Assembly: GCA_050187875.1 (NCBI GenBank)
Contig: JBFWXB010000001.1
Location: 178,025 to 242,024 of the forward strand
Source: JAFKKS01 sp050187875
GTDB taxonomy: Bacteria; Pseudomonadota; Alphaproteobacteria; Rhizobiales; Xanthobacteraceae
Reading direction: 5' to 3'
DNA: 64,000 nt
Below are positions 8,160-17,355 of this stretch, one piece after another. Numbering within the stretch: the stretch's first letter is position 1; every line of letters starts with the position of its first letter. Position numbers and translations under genes: made by a program. Below the pieces are notes generated by a model. That model ran no database searches and had not been told where the DNA came from. It saw only the letters and a list, made by a program, of their open reading frames with translations.

Positions 8160-9851
8160 ATGGCCAAAGGTTTGCGTTCACGCCTCTCGCAATATGGCGA
8201 CGAGGCTTTTGCCCTCTTCTTGCGGCGCGGCTTCCTCAAAGGCGCCGGCTACACCGACGAGGCGCTCGATCGGCCCATCGTCGGCATTCTTTCGACGGCG
8301 TCCGATTTCAACCCCTGCCATGGCAACGCGACGCAGCTCGCCGAGCACATCGCCAAGGGCGTGCGCCTCGCCGGCGGCCTGCCGTTTGTCTTCCCGACAA
8401 TCTCGATCCACGAGTCCTTCTCGTTTCCGACCTCGATGCTCCTGCGCAACCTCATGTCCATGGACACCGAGGAGATGCTGCGCGCGCTGCCGGTCGACGC
8501 GGTGGTGATGATCGGCGGCTGCGACAAAACGATCCCCGCACAACTCATGGGCGCGATCAGCGCCGAGGTTCCCGCGATCATGGTGCCGGTCGGACCGATG
8601 CTCGCAGGACGCCACGAGGGCGCGCGGCTTGGAGCCTGCACGGACTGCCGCCGCTTGTGGGCCGCCTACCGTGCCGGAACGATCGACGATGACTCGCTCG
8701 AGCGCGCGCACAGTAAATTGATGCCCACGACCGGCACCTGCATGGTGATGGGCACGGCGTCGACAATGGCGTCGCTCGCGGAGACGCTGGGCTTCACGCT
8801 TCCTGGCGCAGCCACCGCGCCGGCCGTGAGCTCCGAGCGCATGCGCATCGCCGAAGCGTCCGGCGAGCGCGCCGTTGCGATGGCGAAAGCAGGCGGGCCG
8901 AAGCCGAGCGCGTTGATGACGAAAGCCGCGCTGCGCAACGCCTCGGTCGTGCTGCAGGCGACGAGCGGCTCGACCAACGGCATCGTGCATCTCGCCGCAA
9001 TCGCCGGCCGCGCCGGCTTGCGCTACGACCTCGACGAACTCGACGCCGTCGGCCGCGACGTGCCGGTGCTCGTCAACCTCAAGCCGGCCGGCGCGCATTT
9101 CGCCGAAGACTTCCATGCCGCCGGCGGCGTGCCGGCACTGTGGCGGCGGCTGCGCGATCATCTCGATATGAGCGCGCGCACCATTATGGGCGAAACACTG
9201 GAGGACGTGACCAAGCGCTGGTCGAACTATGTCGACGACGAGATCATCCGCCCGCTCGACCGCCCGGTGGTCGACGGCGTCGCGCTCGCGGTGCTCAAAG
9301 GCTCGCTCGCGCCAGACGGCGCCATCATCAAGCTCTCCGCTGCAACGCCGTCGCTGACGCAGCACGAAGGCCCGGCGCTCGTTTTCGATTCCGTGCCCGA
9401 CCTCGTCGCGCGCGTCGACGATCCCGACCTGCCGGTGACGCCGGACCACGTCCTCGTGCTGCGCAATGCCGGCCCGGTCGGCGCGCCTGGCATGCCGGAA
9501 TCCGGCGCGTTGCCGATTCCGAAAAAGCTCGGCACCAAGGGTGTGAAGGACATGGTGCGCATTTCCGATTCTCGCATGAGCGGCACCGCTTTCGGCACCG
9601 TGGTTCTGCATGCCGCGCCGGAAGCCGCGGTCGGCGGCCCGCTGGCGCTCGTTCGCGATGGCGACATCATCACGCTCGATTCTGCCGGACGGCGGCTCGA
9701 CTTGAAGGTCGACGAGAAGGAGCTTGCGCGCCGCAAGAGCGAATGGAAACCGCCGGCGAAGCCGAAGCGCGGCTATCGGCGCCTTTACGTCACGAGCGTC
9801 ACGCAAGCGCCGGACGGCGCCGACTTCGATTTCCTGGCAGGCCAAAATTAG
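8160..9851 (+). CDS. IlvD/Edd-family dehydratase, sugar-acid type
   Basis: A 563-residue iron-sulfur dehydratase. The three family cysteines are C53 (FNPCHGN), C121 (GGCDKT) and C194 (TGTCMVMG), so a [2Fe-2S] cluster is expected. The extra segment ARLGACTDCRRLWAAY (residues about 155-170) is typical of sugar-acid dehydratases (arabinonate/xylonate type) rather than biosynthetic IlvD, which suggests it removes water from a C5/C6 aldonic or related dihydroxy acid. The ATG at 8160 has GGAG nearby; the longer frame runs through the palindromic repeat. No sugar transporter or aldolase is adjacent, so the substrate is not fixed and dihydroxy-acid dehydratase remains possible. Confidence 0.85.
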   Translation: MAKGLRSRLSQYGDEAFALFLRRGFLKGAGYTDEALDRPIVGILSTASDFNPCHGNATQLAEHIAKGVRLAGGLPFVFPTISIHESFSFPTSMLLRNLMSMDTEEMLRALPVDAVVMIGGCDKTIPAQLMGAISAEVPAIMVPVGPMLAGRHEGARLGACTDCRRLWAAYRAGTIDDDSLERAHSKLMPTTGTCMVMGTASTMASLAETLGFTLPGAATAPAVSSERMRIAEASGERAVAMAKAGGPKPSALMTKAALRNASVVLQATSGSTNGIVHLAAIAGRAGLRYDLDELDAVGRDVPVLVNLKPAGAHFAEDFHAAGGVPALWRRLRDHLDMSARTIMGETLEDVTKRWSNYVDDEIIRPLDRPVVDGVALAVLKGSLAPDGAIIKLSAATPSLTQHEGPALVFDSVPDLVARVDDPDLPVTPDHVLVLRNAGPVGAPGMPESGALPIPKKLGTKGVKDMVRISDSRMSGTAFGTVVLHAAPEAAVGGPLALVRDGDIITLDSAGRRLDLKVDEKELARRKSEWKPPAKPKRGYRRLYVTSVTQAPDGADFDFLAGQN

Positions 9852-9971
9852 AACAATGTGAGTTTGTGTCCCGCTTCCTACAGGCTCGGGAAAACGCCTG
9901 TTCTGAGCTCCCTATGCCGATGCAATTGTCGCCGTCCCGTGCCATAGCGGCTGCGGACATGGGGGCATTGC

Positions 9972-10751
9972 ATGCTTCATCGCCATGACAACGTGCGTGA
10001 ACCTTCGCGCGTAGAGCGAAACAAAAAGACATTCGCCGCAACCCAGCTTTGCGCAGCCGTTGTCGCCGTCGGCCTTGCCGCTGCGCTGACACCGATGCGC
10101 GTTCACGCCGCGGGCGGCGCCTACGCAGTCGACGATGTCGAGATCGCCGATGTCGGCAACTGCAAGGTCGAGTCGTGGACGTCGTTCGCCAGCAATCGCG
10201 ACTTCGTCGGCGTCACATCGCCGGCCTGCGTCGTCGACCTCGGACGGCCGGTCGAAGTCGGCCTGCAGTTCTCGGGATTGAACGCCGGCAATGTCTGGTC
10301 CGGCACGGCGACGATCAAAGGCAAGACGAACCTCATCAAACCGGCGGTCGGAACCGTTGGTCTCGCGCTCTCCGGCGGCGTCACGTTCGATATCGCAACG
10401 GGCGATGTCACCGCGTTGGCCGCCACCATTCCAGTCACGCTGCAGCTCAGCGATTCATTCAAGATCAACGTCAACGGCGGCTGGAGCCACGACACCATTA
10501 TCAACCAGAGCTACGGCTTCGTCGGCGCCGGCTTCGAATGGAATTTCGTCAAGCCGCTCACGCTGATCGGCGAGGTCTATGCCGTGCTCGGACCGGACCA
10601 ACGCAACCCGCGCGCCCAGATCGGCTTACGCTACACGCCGGTCGAGGACGTCGACATCGATCTCATCTACGGGCGCAACATCGCCGGCGAAGACGCGGAC
10701 TGGATCACGGTCGGCTTGAACGTCCGCTTCAACGCCTTCGGGAAGAAATAG
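9972..10751 (+). CDS. Putative outer-membrane/envelope beta-barrel protein
   Basis: A 259-residue protein with a long N-terminal signal peptide (hydrophobic core at residues about 26-41, cleavage near VHA-AGG). The rest alternates polar and hydrophobic residues in short strands with aromatic girdle-like ends (VGLQFSGL, GAGFEWNFV, IGLRYTPV, VGLNVRFNAF), as expected for a small beta-barrel. Two cysteines near the mature N-terminus (NCKVES, PACVVDL) may form a disulfide. The likely role is an uncharacterised outer-membrane protein; the fold is inferred from pattern only. The start is uncertain because of the 20-residue charged extension before the hydrophobic core. Confidence 0.6.
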   Translation: MLHRHDNVREPSRVERNKKTFAATQLCAAVVAVGLAAALTPMRVHAAGGAYAVDDVEIADVGNCKVESWTSFASNRDFVGVTSPACVVDLGRPVEVGLQFSGLNAGNVWSGTATIKGKTNLIKPAVGTVGLALSGGVTFDIATGDVTALAATIPVTLQLSDSFKINVNGGWSHDTIINQSYGFVGAGFEWNFVKPLTLIGEVYAVLGPDQRNPRAQIGLRYTPVEDVDIDLIYGRNIAGEDADWITVGLNVRFNAFGKK

Positions 10752-10773
10752 AGCGCATTTGCATTCCTGAAAT

Positions 10774-10860
10774 CGTCATGCGCGGGCTTGATCCGCGCAT
10801 CCATCGCACAACGACTCCGATGAAGACCGATGGATTGCCGGGTCAAGTCCGGCAATGACG
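10774..10860. repeat. Palindromic intergenic repeat (GGGCTTGACCCGG type)
   Basis: It begins CGTCATGCGCGGGCTTGAT and ends CGGGTCAAGTCCGGCAATGACG, with outer arms able to pair. It fills most of the gap between the convergent outer-membrane protein gene and zapA. Related copies are at 24452-24528 and 29691-29747. Confidence 0.8.
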
Positions 10861-10888
10861 CAATCTCTGCCGTGAGCAGCAGCGCCGC

Positions 10889-11290
10889 TCATCCCATCGG
10901 GACGTTTTCGCCGAGGCTGTGATTGAGGTCGCGCGTCACACGCTCGATGCGCTCCGACGCCGAGTTGAGCGCCGCGACGATGGCGGCCTGCATCGCCTGC
11001 GCACGCTCGGCGCTGACGCCCGCGCGCCCGGCGTCGCCGCGCGCATTTTGCGCCGCGTCGAGATTTTGCTGGGCTGCCTCCAGCATCCGCGTTTTCTCGG
11101 AAAGCTCGTCGGAAAGCATCAGCGCCGCCATCACCAGCAACCGCTGCTCGGCGACGTCGGTGAAGCGGCTGCGCAACGCGCCGATGCGGTCATCGAGATC
11201 CTTCGCCAGATCCTGCAGATAGGCTTCCTGCCCCTCCTCGCACGCCATGCGGTAGGGCTTTCCGTCGATCGTGACGTTCACATGCGGCAT
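10889..11290 (-). CDS. zapA: Cell division protein ZapA
   Basis: A 133-residue ZapA. The N-terminus VNVTIDGKPYRMACEEGQE and the segment LRSRFTDVAEQRLLVMAALMLSDEL are the globular FtsZ-binding part, followed by a long heptad-like coiled coil (residues about 63-110). ZapA bundles FtsZ filaments at the division site. ATG 11290 is chosen over a TTG two codons upstream because it begins directly at the conserved strand. It lies 23 nt after the DUF4164 gene, the usual order in Rhizobiales. The 6S RNA often found downstream of zapA in these bacteria is not visible here. Confidence 0.9.
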   Translation of the reverse strand: MPHVNVTIDGKPYRMACEEGQEAYLQDLAKDLDDRIGALRSRFTDVAEQRLLVMAALMLSDELSEKTRMLEAAQQNLDAAQNARGDAGRAGVSAERAQAMQAAIVAALNSASERIERVTRDLNHSLGENVPMG

Positions 11291-11313
11291 GTTCAAACGC
11301 TTCTCATCGTCGC

Positions 11314-11595
11314 TCAGTGATCCGGCGCATCGACCACAGCCTTCACCGCTTCGAGCGCGGCATCGAGCCGGCGCGAAACTTCGCGTGTCGTCGTCTCGAG
11401 TTTCTGCGCCCGCGCCATCTGCTGATCGAGCTCGGCCGCGAGGCGCGACCGGTCGGAGCCGAGCGAAGAAATCTGCTCGGCCAGCGTCGCGTCGCTGTGG
11501 TCCGCGTTGCGGCGGCGTTCGAGCGCAGCTTCAAGCCCATCGAGGGCGGCGGAAAGGCGTCGCGTGGCGGCTTCGACGGGATTTGCGTCGGCCAT
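11314..11595 (-). CDS. DUF4164 coiled-coil protein
   Basis: A 93-residue, almost wholly alpha-helical protein with heptad spacing (LSAALDGLEAALERR, LGSDRSRLAAELDQQMARAQKLE). It matches the short DUF4164 family that precedes zapA in Hyphomicrobiales. Position and coiled-coil character suggest a division-related accessory role, but none is established. It is divergent from tkt with about 170 nt between. Confidence 0.8.
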   Translation of the reverse strand: MADANPVEAATRRLSAALDGLEAALERRRNADHSDATLAEQISSLGSDRSRLAAELDQQMARAQKLETTTREVSRRLDAALEAVKAVVDAPDH

Positions 11596-11767
11596 GATCG
11601 GTCCGGAACTCCTGAGCTTGATTCGATAGTTTGCGCCGGGTCAACCGATACCGCAACCTGCGGCACCAACTCCTTGATCTTGCCTGAGGAAAAGTTGAAC
11701 GCATTGAAACCGGCCGGGCTGCGGCGCGTTGACAGGGGGGCGCGACCTGTTATGCCGTCCGCCCATC

Positions 11768-13765
11768 ATGCTCATGACCTCCCGCGCCGATCACGATCGT
11801 ATGGCCAACGCCATCCGCGCCCTCTCCATGGACGCGGTCGAAAAAGCCAAGTCTGGCCATCCTGGATTACCGATGGGCGCGGCCGATATCGCGACCGTCC
11901 TCTTCACTCGCTTTCTTAAATTCGATCCGGCCGATCCGGCCTGGCCCGACCGCGACCGCTTCGTGCTCTCGGCTGGCCACGGCTCGATGCTGCTCTATTC
12001 CCTGCTCTACCTCCTCGGTTATCCGAAGATGACGATCGAGCAGATCAAGAACTTCCGCCAGCTCGGCTCGATCACGCCGGGCCATCCGGAGAACTTTCTG
12101 ACGCCGGGCGTCGAGACGACCACCGGTCCGCTCGGCCAGGGTCTTGGTAATGCGGTGGGCATGGCGATCGCCGAGCGGCACCTTGCCGCCGAGTTCGGCA
12201 GCGACGTCGTCGATCACTATACCTACGTGCTCGCCTCCGACGGCGACCTGATGGAAGGCATCAGCCAGGAGGCGATCGGCCTCGCCGGACATCTCAAGCT
12301 TTCGAAGCTCATCGTTTTCCACGACGATAACGGCATCACGATCGACGGCAGCCGTTCGCTCGCTGACAATGTCGACCAAGTGCGCCGCTTCGAGTCCGCC
12401 GGCTGGGCCGCCTCGCATTGCGACGGGCATGATCCCGACGCGATCGCCGCCGCGATCGAGAAGGCGCGGAAATCCGACCGCCCGAGCCTAATCGCCTGCC
12501 GCACCACCATCGGCTTCGGCGCGCCGACCAAAGCCGGCACCGCGAAGAGCCACGGCTCGCCGCTCGGCGCCGAAGAGATCGCCGGCGCGCGCAAGACTCT
12601 CGGCTGGGACTATCCGCCGTTCGAGGTGCCGAACGACATCAAGGAACGCTGGCAGGTCGCCGCGGGCCGCGGCGCGCCTCTCCGCAAGGCCTGGAGCGAG
12701 CGGCTGGCGAAGATCGATCCGGCGCGGCGCGCCGAGTTCGAGCGCCGCAACAAAGGCGACCTTCCCAAAAGCCTCGACTCCGTCGTGCGCAAGTTCAAGG
12801 AAGACCTTGCTGCCAACCCGAAGACGGTCGCGACGCGTATCGCCTCGGAGAATGCGCTCGGCGTGCTCGTGCCGGCGCTGCCGGAATTGATCGGCGGCTC
12901 GGCCGACCTCACCGGCTCCAACAATACGCGCCCCAAGGATATGCCGATCCTCGACGCCGGCAATTATGGCGGCCGCTTCATCCATTACGGCATCCGCGAG
13001 CACGGCATGGCTGCCGCGATGAACGGCATGGCGCTGCACGGCGGCGTTATGCCCTATTCCGGCACGTTCCTCGTCTTCTCGGATTACTGCCGTCCTTCGA
13101 TCCGCTTGGCCGCGCTGATGGGCGAGCGTGTCATCCACGTGATGACGCATGACTCGATCGGCCTTGGCGAGGATGGGCCAACGCATCAGCCGGTCGAACA
13201 CCTGGCGGCGCTGCGTGCGATCCCGAAGCTCCTGGTCTTCCGCCCCTGCGACACGGTCGAGACGATGGAGTGCTGGCAGCTCGCGCTGCAGGCGAAGAAC
13301 CATCCGAGCGTTCTCGCGCTGACGCGCCAGAACCTGCCGCAGCTGCGCCTGACCGACGACAAGGAGAACCGCTGCGCCGCTGGCGCCTATGAGCTTTTGC
13401 CGGCCAAGGGCCGCGCCGAGGTCTCGATCTTCGCCACGGGCTCCGAGGTCTCGCTCGCGATGGATGCGCAGAAGCTCCTTGCCGAGCGCGGCGTCGCCGC
13501 ACGCGTCGTGTCCGTTCCCTGCTTCGAGCTCTTCTTCGAGCGGCCCGCCGCCGAGCGCGCCCGCATCATCGGCGACGCGCCGGTCAAGGTCGCCGTTGAG
13601 GCTGCCGTCCGCCAGGGCTGGGACGCGATCATCGGCTCCGATGGTGCCTTCGTCGGGATGAGCGATTTTGGCGAGAGTGCGCCCTACAAGGACCTTTATC
13701 AGCACTTCGGAATAACGCCCGAAGCGGTCGCAGATGCCGCATTGAGCAGGCTCGGCAAAAAGTGA
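11768..13765 (+). CDS. tkt: Transketolase
   Basis: A 665-residue thiamine-diphosphate enzyme of the pentose-phosphate pathway, normal length for the family. The ThDP/Mg motif is ASDGDLMEGISQEA (residues about 156-169), the substrate-contact segment is GHPENFLTPGVETTTGPLGQG, and the pyrimidine-domain catalytic glutamate is in YGIREHGMAAAMNG. The start is either ATG 11768 or ATG 11774; no strong ribosome site separates them, and a longer frame adds unlikely residues. It heads a same-strand run tkt-gap-pgk-fba that links pentose-phosphate and lower-glycolysis carbon flow. No Calvin-cycle genes (cbbL, prk) are nearby. Confidence 0.95.
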   Translation: MLMTSRADHDRMANAIRALSMDAVEKAKSGHPGLPMGAADIATVLFTRFLKFDPADPAWPDRDRFVLSAGHGSMLLYSLLYLLGYPKMTIEQIKNFRQLGSITPGHPENFLTPGVETTTGPLGQGLGNAVGMAIAERHLAAEFGSDVVDHYTYVLASDGDLMEGISQEAIGLAGHLKLSKLIVFHDDNGITIDGSRSLADNVDQVRRFESAGWAASHCDGHDPDAIAAAIEKARKSDRPSLIACRTTIGFGAPTKAGTAKSHGSPLGAEEIAGARKTLGWDYPPFEVPNDIKERWQVAAGRGAPLRKAWSERLAKIDPARRAEFERRNKGDLPKSLDSVVRKFKEDLAANPKTVATRIASENALGVLVPALPELIGGSADLTGSNNTRPKDMPILDAGNYGGRFIHYGIREHGMAAAMNGMALHGGVMPYSGTFLVFSDYCRPSIRLAALMGERVIHVMTHDSIGLGEDGPTHQPVEHLAALRAIPKLLVFRPCDTVETMECWQLALQAKNHPSVLALTRQNLPQLRLTDDKENRCAAGAYELLPAKGRAEVSIFATGSEVSLAMDAQKLLAERGVAARVVSVPCFELFFERPAAERARIIGDAPVKVAVEAAVRQGWDAIIGSDGAFVGMSDFGESAPYKDLYQHFGITPEAVADAALSRLGKK

Positions 13766-13901
13766 TAGCAACGGCGCGTCTATTTAATTTTTGCGGCCGT
13801 CGGCCTATGCGCAGAGCGGCCACGTCTTAAATGAGAACGAAAGCCAGACGCTGGCGGCCGGGACCGCTTCGGCATGGCGTGGCACAGCAAGGAGCACCGG
13901 A

Positions 13902-14909
13902 ATGACTATTCGCGTCGCCATTAACGGATTTGGCCGCATCGGCCGCAATGTGCTTCGCGCCATTGCGGAATCGGGACGCAAGGACATCGAGGTGGTCGCG
14001 ATCAACGACCTCGGCCCGGTCGAAACCAACGCCCACCTGCTGCGCTACGACAGCGTCCACGGCCGCTTCCCCGGTGAAGTCACCGTCAAGGGCGACACGA
14101 TCAGCCTCGGCAACGGCGCCATCAAGGTCACCGCGGTAAAGGATCCTTCGACGCTGCCGTGGAAGGATCTCGGCATCGACATCGCGATGGAATGCACCGG
14201 CATCTTCACGTCGAAGGAGAAGGCCTCGGCGCATCTCACCGCCGGCGCCAAGCGCGTCCTCGTCTCCGCACCCGCCGACGGCGCCGACCTCACCGTCGTC
14301 TACGGCGTCAACCACGACAAGCTGACCAAGGACCACAAGGTCGTCTCCAACGCATCCTGCACGACCAACTGCCTCGCGCCGGTCGCCAAGGTGCTCAACG
14401 ATGCCGTCGGCATCGATAAGGGCTTCATGACGACGATCCACGCCTATACCGGCGATCAGCCAACCCTCGACACGTTGCACAAGGACCTCTATCGCGGCCG
14501 CGCCGCCGCGCTCTCAATGATCCCGACCTCGACCGGCGCGGCGAAGGCCGTCGGCCTCGTGCTGCCCGAACTCAACGGCAAGCTCGACGGCGTCGCCATC
14601 CGTGTGCCGACGCCGAACGTCTCCGTCGTCGACTTCAAATTCATCTCCAAGAAGAAGACCGACAAGGACGAGATCAACAACGCCATCAAGCGTGCGTCCG
14701 AGCAGCAGCTCAAAGGCATCCTCACCTACACCAACGCGCCGAACGTCTCGATCGACTTCAACCACGATCCGCACTCGTCGACCTTCCACATGGACCAGAC
14801 GAAGGTGATGGACGGAACGCTGGTGCGCATCCTCACCTGGTACGACAACGAGTGGGGCTTCTCCAATCGCATGTCGGACACCGCCGTCGCGATGGGTAAG
14901 CTGATCTGA
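13902..14909 (+). CDS. gap: Glyceraldehyde-3-phosphate dehydrogenase, type I
   Basis: A 335-residue GAPDH. It starts with the classical RVAINGFGRIGRNVLRA nucleotide-binding strand and holds the active-site cysteine C153 in SNASCTTNCLAP. The C-terminal WYDNEWGFSNRM is intact. Asp in AINDLG at the end of the second strand supports NAD over NADP. AAGGAG lies 6 nt before the ATG. It is 136 nt downstream of tkt and separated from pgk by a 97-bp palindromic element, which may make the two messages differ in stability. Confidence 0.97.
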   Translation: MTIRVAINGFGRIGRNVLRAIAESGRKDIEVVAINDLGPVETNAHLLRYDSVHGRFPGEVTVKGDTISLGNGAIKVTAVKDPSTLPWKDLGIDIAMECTGIFTSKEKASAHLTAGAKRVLVSAPADGADLTVVYGVNHDKLTKDHKVVSNASCTTNCLAPVAKVLNDAVGIDKGFMTTIHAYTGDQPTLDTLHKDLYRGRAAALSMIPTSTGAAKAVGLVLPELNGKLDGVAIRVPTPNVSVVDFKFISKKKTDKDEINNAIKRASEQQLKGILTYTNAPNVSIDFNHDPHSSTFHMDQTKVMDGTLVRILTWYDNEWGFSNRMSDTAVAMGKLI

Positions 14910-14918
14910 GCCTTGACC

Positions 14919-15015
14919 CGTCATCCTGAGGTGCGCGGCGCAGCCGCGCCTCGAAGGAGGACGGGCACGGGCTATCATCCTTCGAGGCTCGCTGCGCGAG
15001 CACCTCAGGATGACG
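14919..15015. repeat. Palindromic intergenic repeat between gap and pgk
   Basis: It starts CGTCATCCTGAGGTGCG 10 nt after the gap stop and ends GCACCTCAGGATGACG 15 nt before the pgk ATG. The 15-nt ends are perfect inverse complements, and the inner CCTCGAAGGAGGA and CATCCTTCGAGGC arms also pair. It is the clearest copy of the type in this window. Confidence 0.9.
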
Positions 15016-15029
15016 ATTTAGGATAGTGC

Positions 15030-16223
15030 ATGAGTAGCTTCCGCACGCTCAACGACGCCGACGTCAAAGACAAGCGCGTGCTGGTGCGCGTCGACCTCAA
15101 CGTGCCGATGGAGAACGGCAAGGTCACCGACGCGACGCGGCTCGAACGCATCGTGCCGACGATCAAGGAGATCGCCGACAAGGGCGGCAAGGTGATCCTG
15201 CTCTCGCATTTCGGCCGCCCCAAGGGGCGCGACGCAAAAGATTCCCTGCGACCTGTCGCCGCAGCGCTTGCGAGCGAGATCGGACGCGACATCGCTTTCG
15301 CTGAGGACTGCGTCGGGCCGCAGGCGGAAGCGGCGGTCGCGAAAATGAAAGCCGGCGACGTTCTCTGCCTGGAGAACACGCGCTTCCATAAGGAAGAGGA
15401 AAGGAACGACCCGGCGTTCGTCGAGGCGCTTGCGAAGCTTGGCGACATCTATGTCAACGACGCCTTCTCCGCCGCCCACCGCGCGCACGCGTCGACCGAA
15501 GGTCTCGCGCACAAGCTGCCGGCCTATCCCGGCCGCGCCATGCAGCGCGAGCTCGAACACCTCTCCGCCGCTCTCGAAAAACCCAAGCGCCCCGTCGCCG
15601 CGATCGTCGGCGGCGCCAAGGTCTCGACCAAGCTCGAGCTTCTCAGCAATCTCATCGAAAAAGTCGACGCGCTGATCATCGGCGGCGGCATGGCGAACAC
15701 GTTCATGCACGCGCAAGGCGTCGGTATCGGCAAATCGCTCGCCGAGAAGGACATGGCGCACACCGCGCTCGACATTCTCGCGAAAGCCGCGGACAAGAAC
15801 TGCGCCATCATCCTCCCTGTCGACGCCGTCGTCGCCTATCACTTCGAAGCGAACGCGCCCGCGCACGCGTATGGCCTCGACGCCATCCCGCATGACGGCA
15901 TGATCCTCGACGTCGGCCCGCAATCGATCGAGCGCATCAAGGCGGCGATCGACGATGCGGCAACGCTTGTCTGGAACGGCCCGCTCGGCGCCTTCGAAAT
16001 GCGCCCATTCGATCACGCCACCGTCGTGATCGCGCATTACGTCGCGGATCGGACCAAGGCGAAGAAGTTGATTTCCGTCGCCGGGGGCGGCGATACGGTG
16101 GCGGCGCTCAACGCCGCCCATGTCGCAAACGCGCTGACCTATATTTCGACGGCGGGCGGCGCCTTCCTCGAGTGGATGGAAGGCAAGCCCCTGCCCGGCG
16201 TGGAGGCGCTGCGCGTGAAATGA
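15030..16223 (+). CDS. pgk: Phosphoglycerate kinase
   Basis: A 397-residue phosphoglycerate kinase (1,3-bisphosphoglycerate + ADP to 3-phosphoglycerate + ATP). The signature RVDLNVPMENGKVTD is at residues about 21-35. ILLSHFGRPKG and the C-domain nucleotide site (VGGAKVSTKLEL and GGGDTVAAL) are intact. AGGAT lies before the ATG, just after a large palindromic repeat. It belongs to the tkt-gap-pgk-fba run. Confidence 0.97.
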   Translation: MSSFRTLNDADVKDKRVLVRVDLNVPMENGKVTDATRLERIVPTIKEIADKGGKVILLSHFGRPKGRDAKDSLRPVAAALASEIGRDIAFAEDCVGPQAEAAVAKMKAGDVLCLENTRFHKEEERNDPAFVEALAKLGDIYVNDAFSAAHRAHASTEGLAHKLPAYPGRAMQRELEHLSAALEKPKRPVAAIVGGAKVSTKLELLSNLIEKVDALIIGGGMANTFMHAQGVGIGKSLAEKDMAHTALDILAKAADKNCAIILPVDAVVAYHFEANAPAHAYGLDAIPHDGMILDVGPQSIERIKAAIDDAATLVWNGPLGAFEMRPFDHATVVIAHYVADRTKAKKLISVAGGGDTVAALNAAHVANALTYISTAGGAFLEWMEGKPLPGVEALRVK

Positions 16224-16304
16224 GTGCGGCCGCTGGCCGTTCGCATGAAGGCCTTTGCGCCTTCGAGTTGATGCATCGATCGGGGACCCTTTGAGGAGGC
16301 CATG

Positions 16305-17330
16305 ATGAACCTCTCGGAACTCAACAAGATCGCCAAAGCGATGGTCGCGCCGGGCAAGGGCATACTTGCCGCCGACGAATCCTCCGGCACCATCAAGAAG
16401 CGCTTCGACGCCATCGGCGTGGAGTCGACGGAAGACAATCGCCGCGATTATCGCGAGCTTCTGTTCCGTTCGAAGGACGCGATGCAGAAACGCATCTCGG
16501 GCGTCATCCTCTACGACGAGACGATCTGGCAGAAGGCGAAGGACGGCACTCCGCTCGTGAAGCTGATCGAGCAGGCCGGCTCGATTCCAGGCATCAAGGT
16601 AGACGAAGGAACGAAGCCGCTGCCGAATTGTCCGGGCGAGCTCATCACTTATGGGCTCGACGGCCTGCCGACGCGCCTGCCGAAATATTACGAGCAGGGC
16701 GCGCGCTTTGCGAAATGGCGCGCTGTCATCGACATCGGCGCCGGAATCCCGAGCTACACCGCGATCTCGACCAACGCCCATGCGCTCGCGCGCTATGCGG
16801 CGCTATGCCAGGTGAACCAGATCGTCCCGATCGTCGAGCCGGAAGTCCTCATGGACGGCGACCACGACATCGATCGCTGCGTCGAGGTCACCACGTTCGT
16901 GCTCAAGGAGACCTTCCAGCAACTCTACTATCAGAGGGTCGCGCTTGAAGGCATGGTGCTCAAGCCGAACATGGCGGTGCCAGGCAAGAAGAGCAGCAAG
17001 AAGGCGTCGGTCGAAGAGGTCGCCGAGAAGACCGTGAAGATGCTCAAGGAATGCGTGCCGGCCGCCGTGCCCGGCATCGCCTTCCTCTCCGGTGGCCAGT
17101 CGGACGAAGAGGCGACCGCGCATCTCGACGCCATGAACAAGATCGGCAACCTGTCCTGGGGCCTCACCTTCTCCTACGGTCGCGCGCTGCAGGCGGCGCC
17201 GCAGAAAGCATGGTCCGGCAAGGGCGAGAACGTCGCGGCGGCGCAGCGCGCCTTCTCGCACCGGGCCGAGATGAACGGGCTCGCCGCCCTCGGCCAGTGG
17301 AAGTCGGACCTCGAGAAGAAGGCGGCGTAA
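16305..17330 (+). CDS. fba: Class I fructose-bisphosphate aldolase
   Basis: A 341-residue Schiff-base (class I) aldolase that splits fructose 1,6-bisphosphate. The N-terminus KGILAADESSGTIKKRF and the Schiff-base lysine K220 in EGMVLKPNMA are diagnostic. Two ATGs are adjacent (16302 and 16305); GAGGAGG at 16293-16299 is better spaced to the second, so 16305 is given. Class I aldolase in place of metal-dependent class II is common in Rhizobiales. It ends the glycolytic run, 25 nt before the ThiE-like gene. Confidence 0.95.
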   Translation: MNLSELNKIAKAMVAPGKGILAADESSGTIKKRFDAIGVESTEDNRRDYRELLFRSKDAMQKRISGVILYDETIWQKAKDGTPLVKLIEQAGSIPGIKVDEGTKPLPNCPGELITYGLDGLPTRLPKYYEQGARFAKWRAVIDIGAGIPSYTAISTNAHALARYAALCQVNQIVPIVEPEVLMDGDHDIDRCVEVTTFVLKETFQQLYYQRVALEGMVLKPNMAVPGKKSSKKASVEEVAEKTVKMLKECVPAAVPGIAFLSGGQSDEEATAHLDAMNKIGNLSWGLTFSYGRALQAAPQKAWSGKGENVAAAQRAFSHRAEMNGLAALGQWKSDLEKKAA

Positions 17331-17355
17331 CCGCCGGCATTGCGGCGCGCGCTCG

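Noticed and set aside
10752..10888. Looked for 6S RNA downstream of zapA, its frequent place in Rhizobiales
   Set aside because: The gap is only 137 nt and is mostly a palindromic repeat; no 6S-like structure is visible.
11768..17330. Calvin-cycle (cbb) operon suggested by the tkt-gap-pgk-fba order
   Set aside because: No RuBisCO, phosphoribulokinase or CbbR gene is present; this order is common in heterotrophic Rhizobiales.
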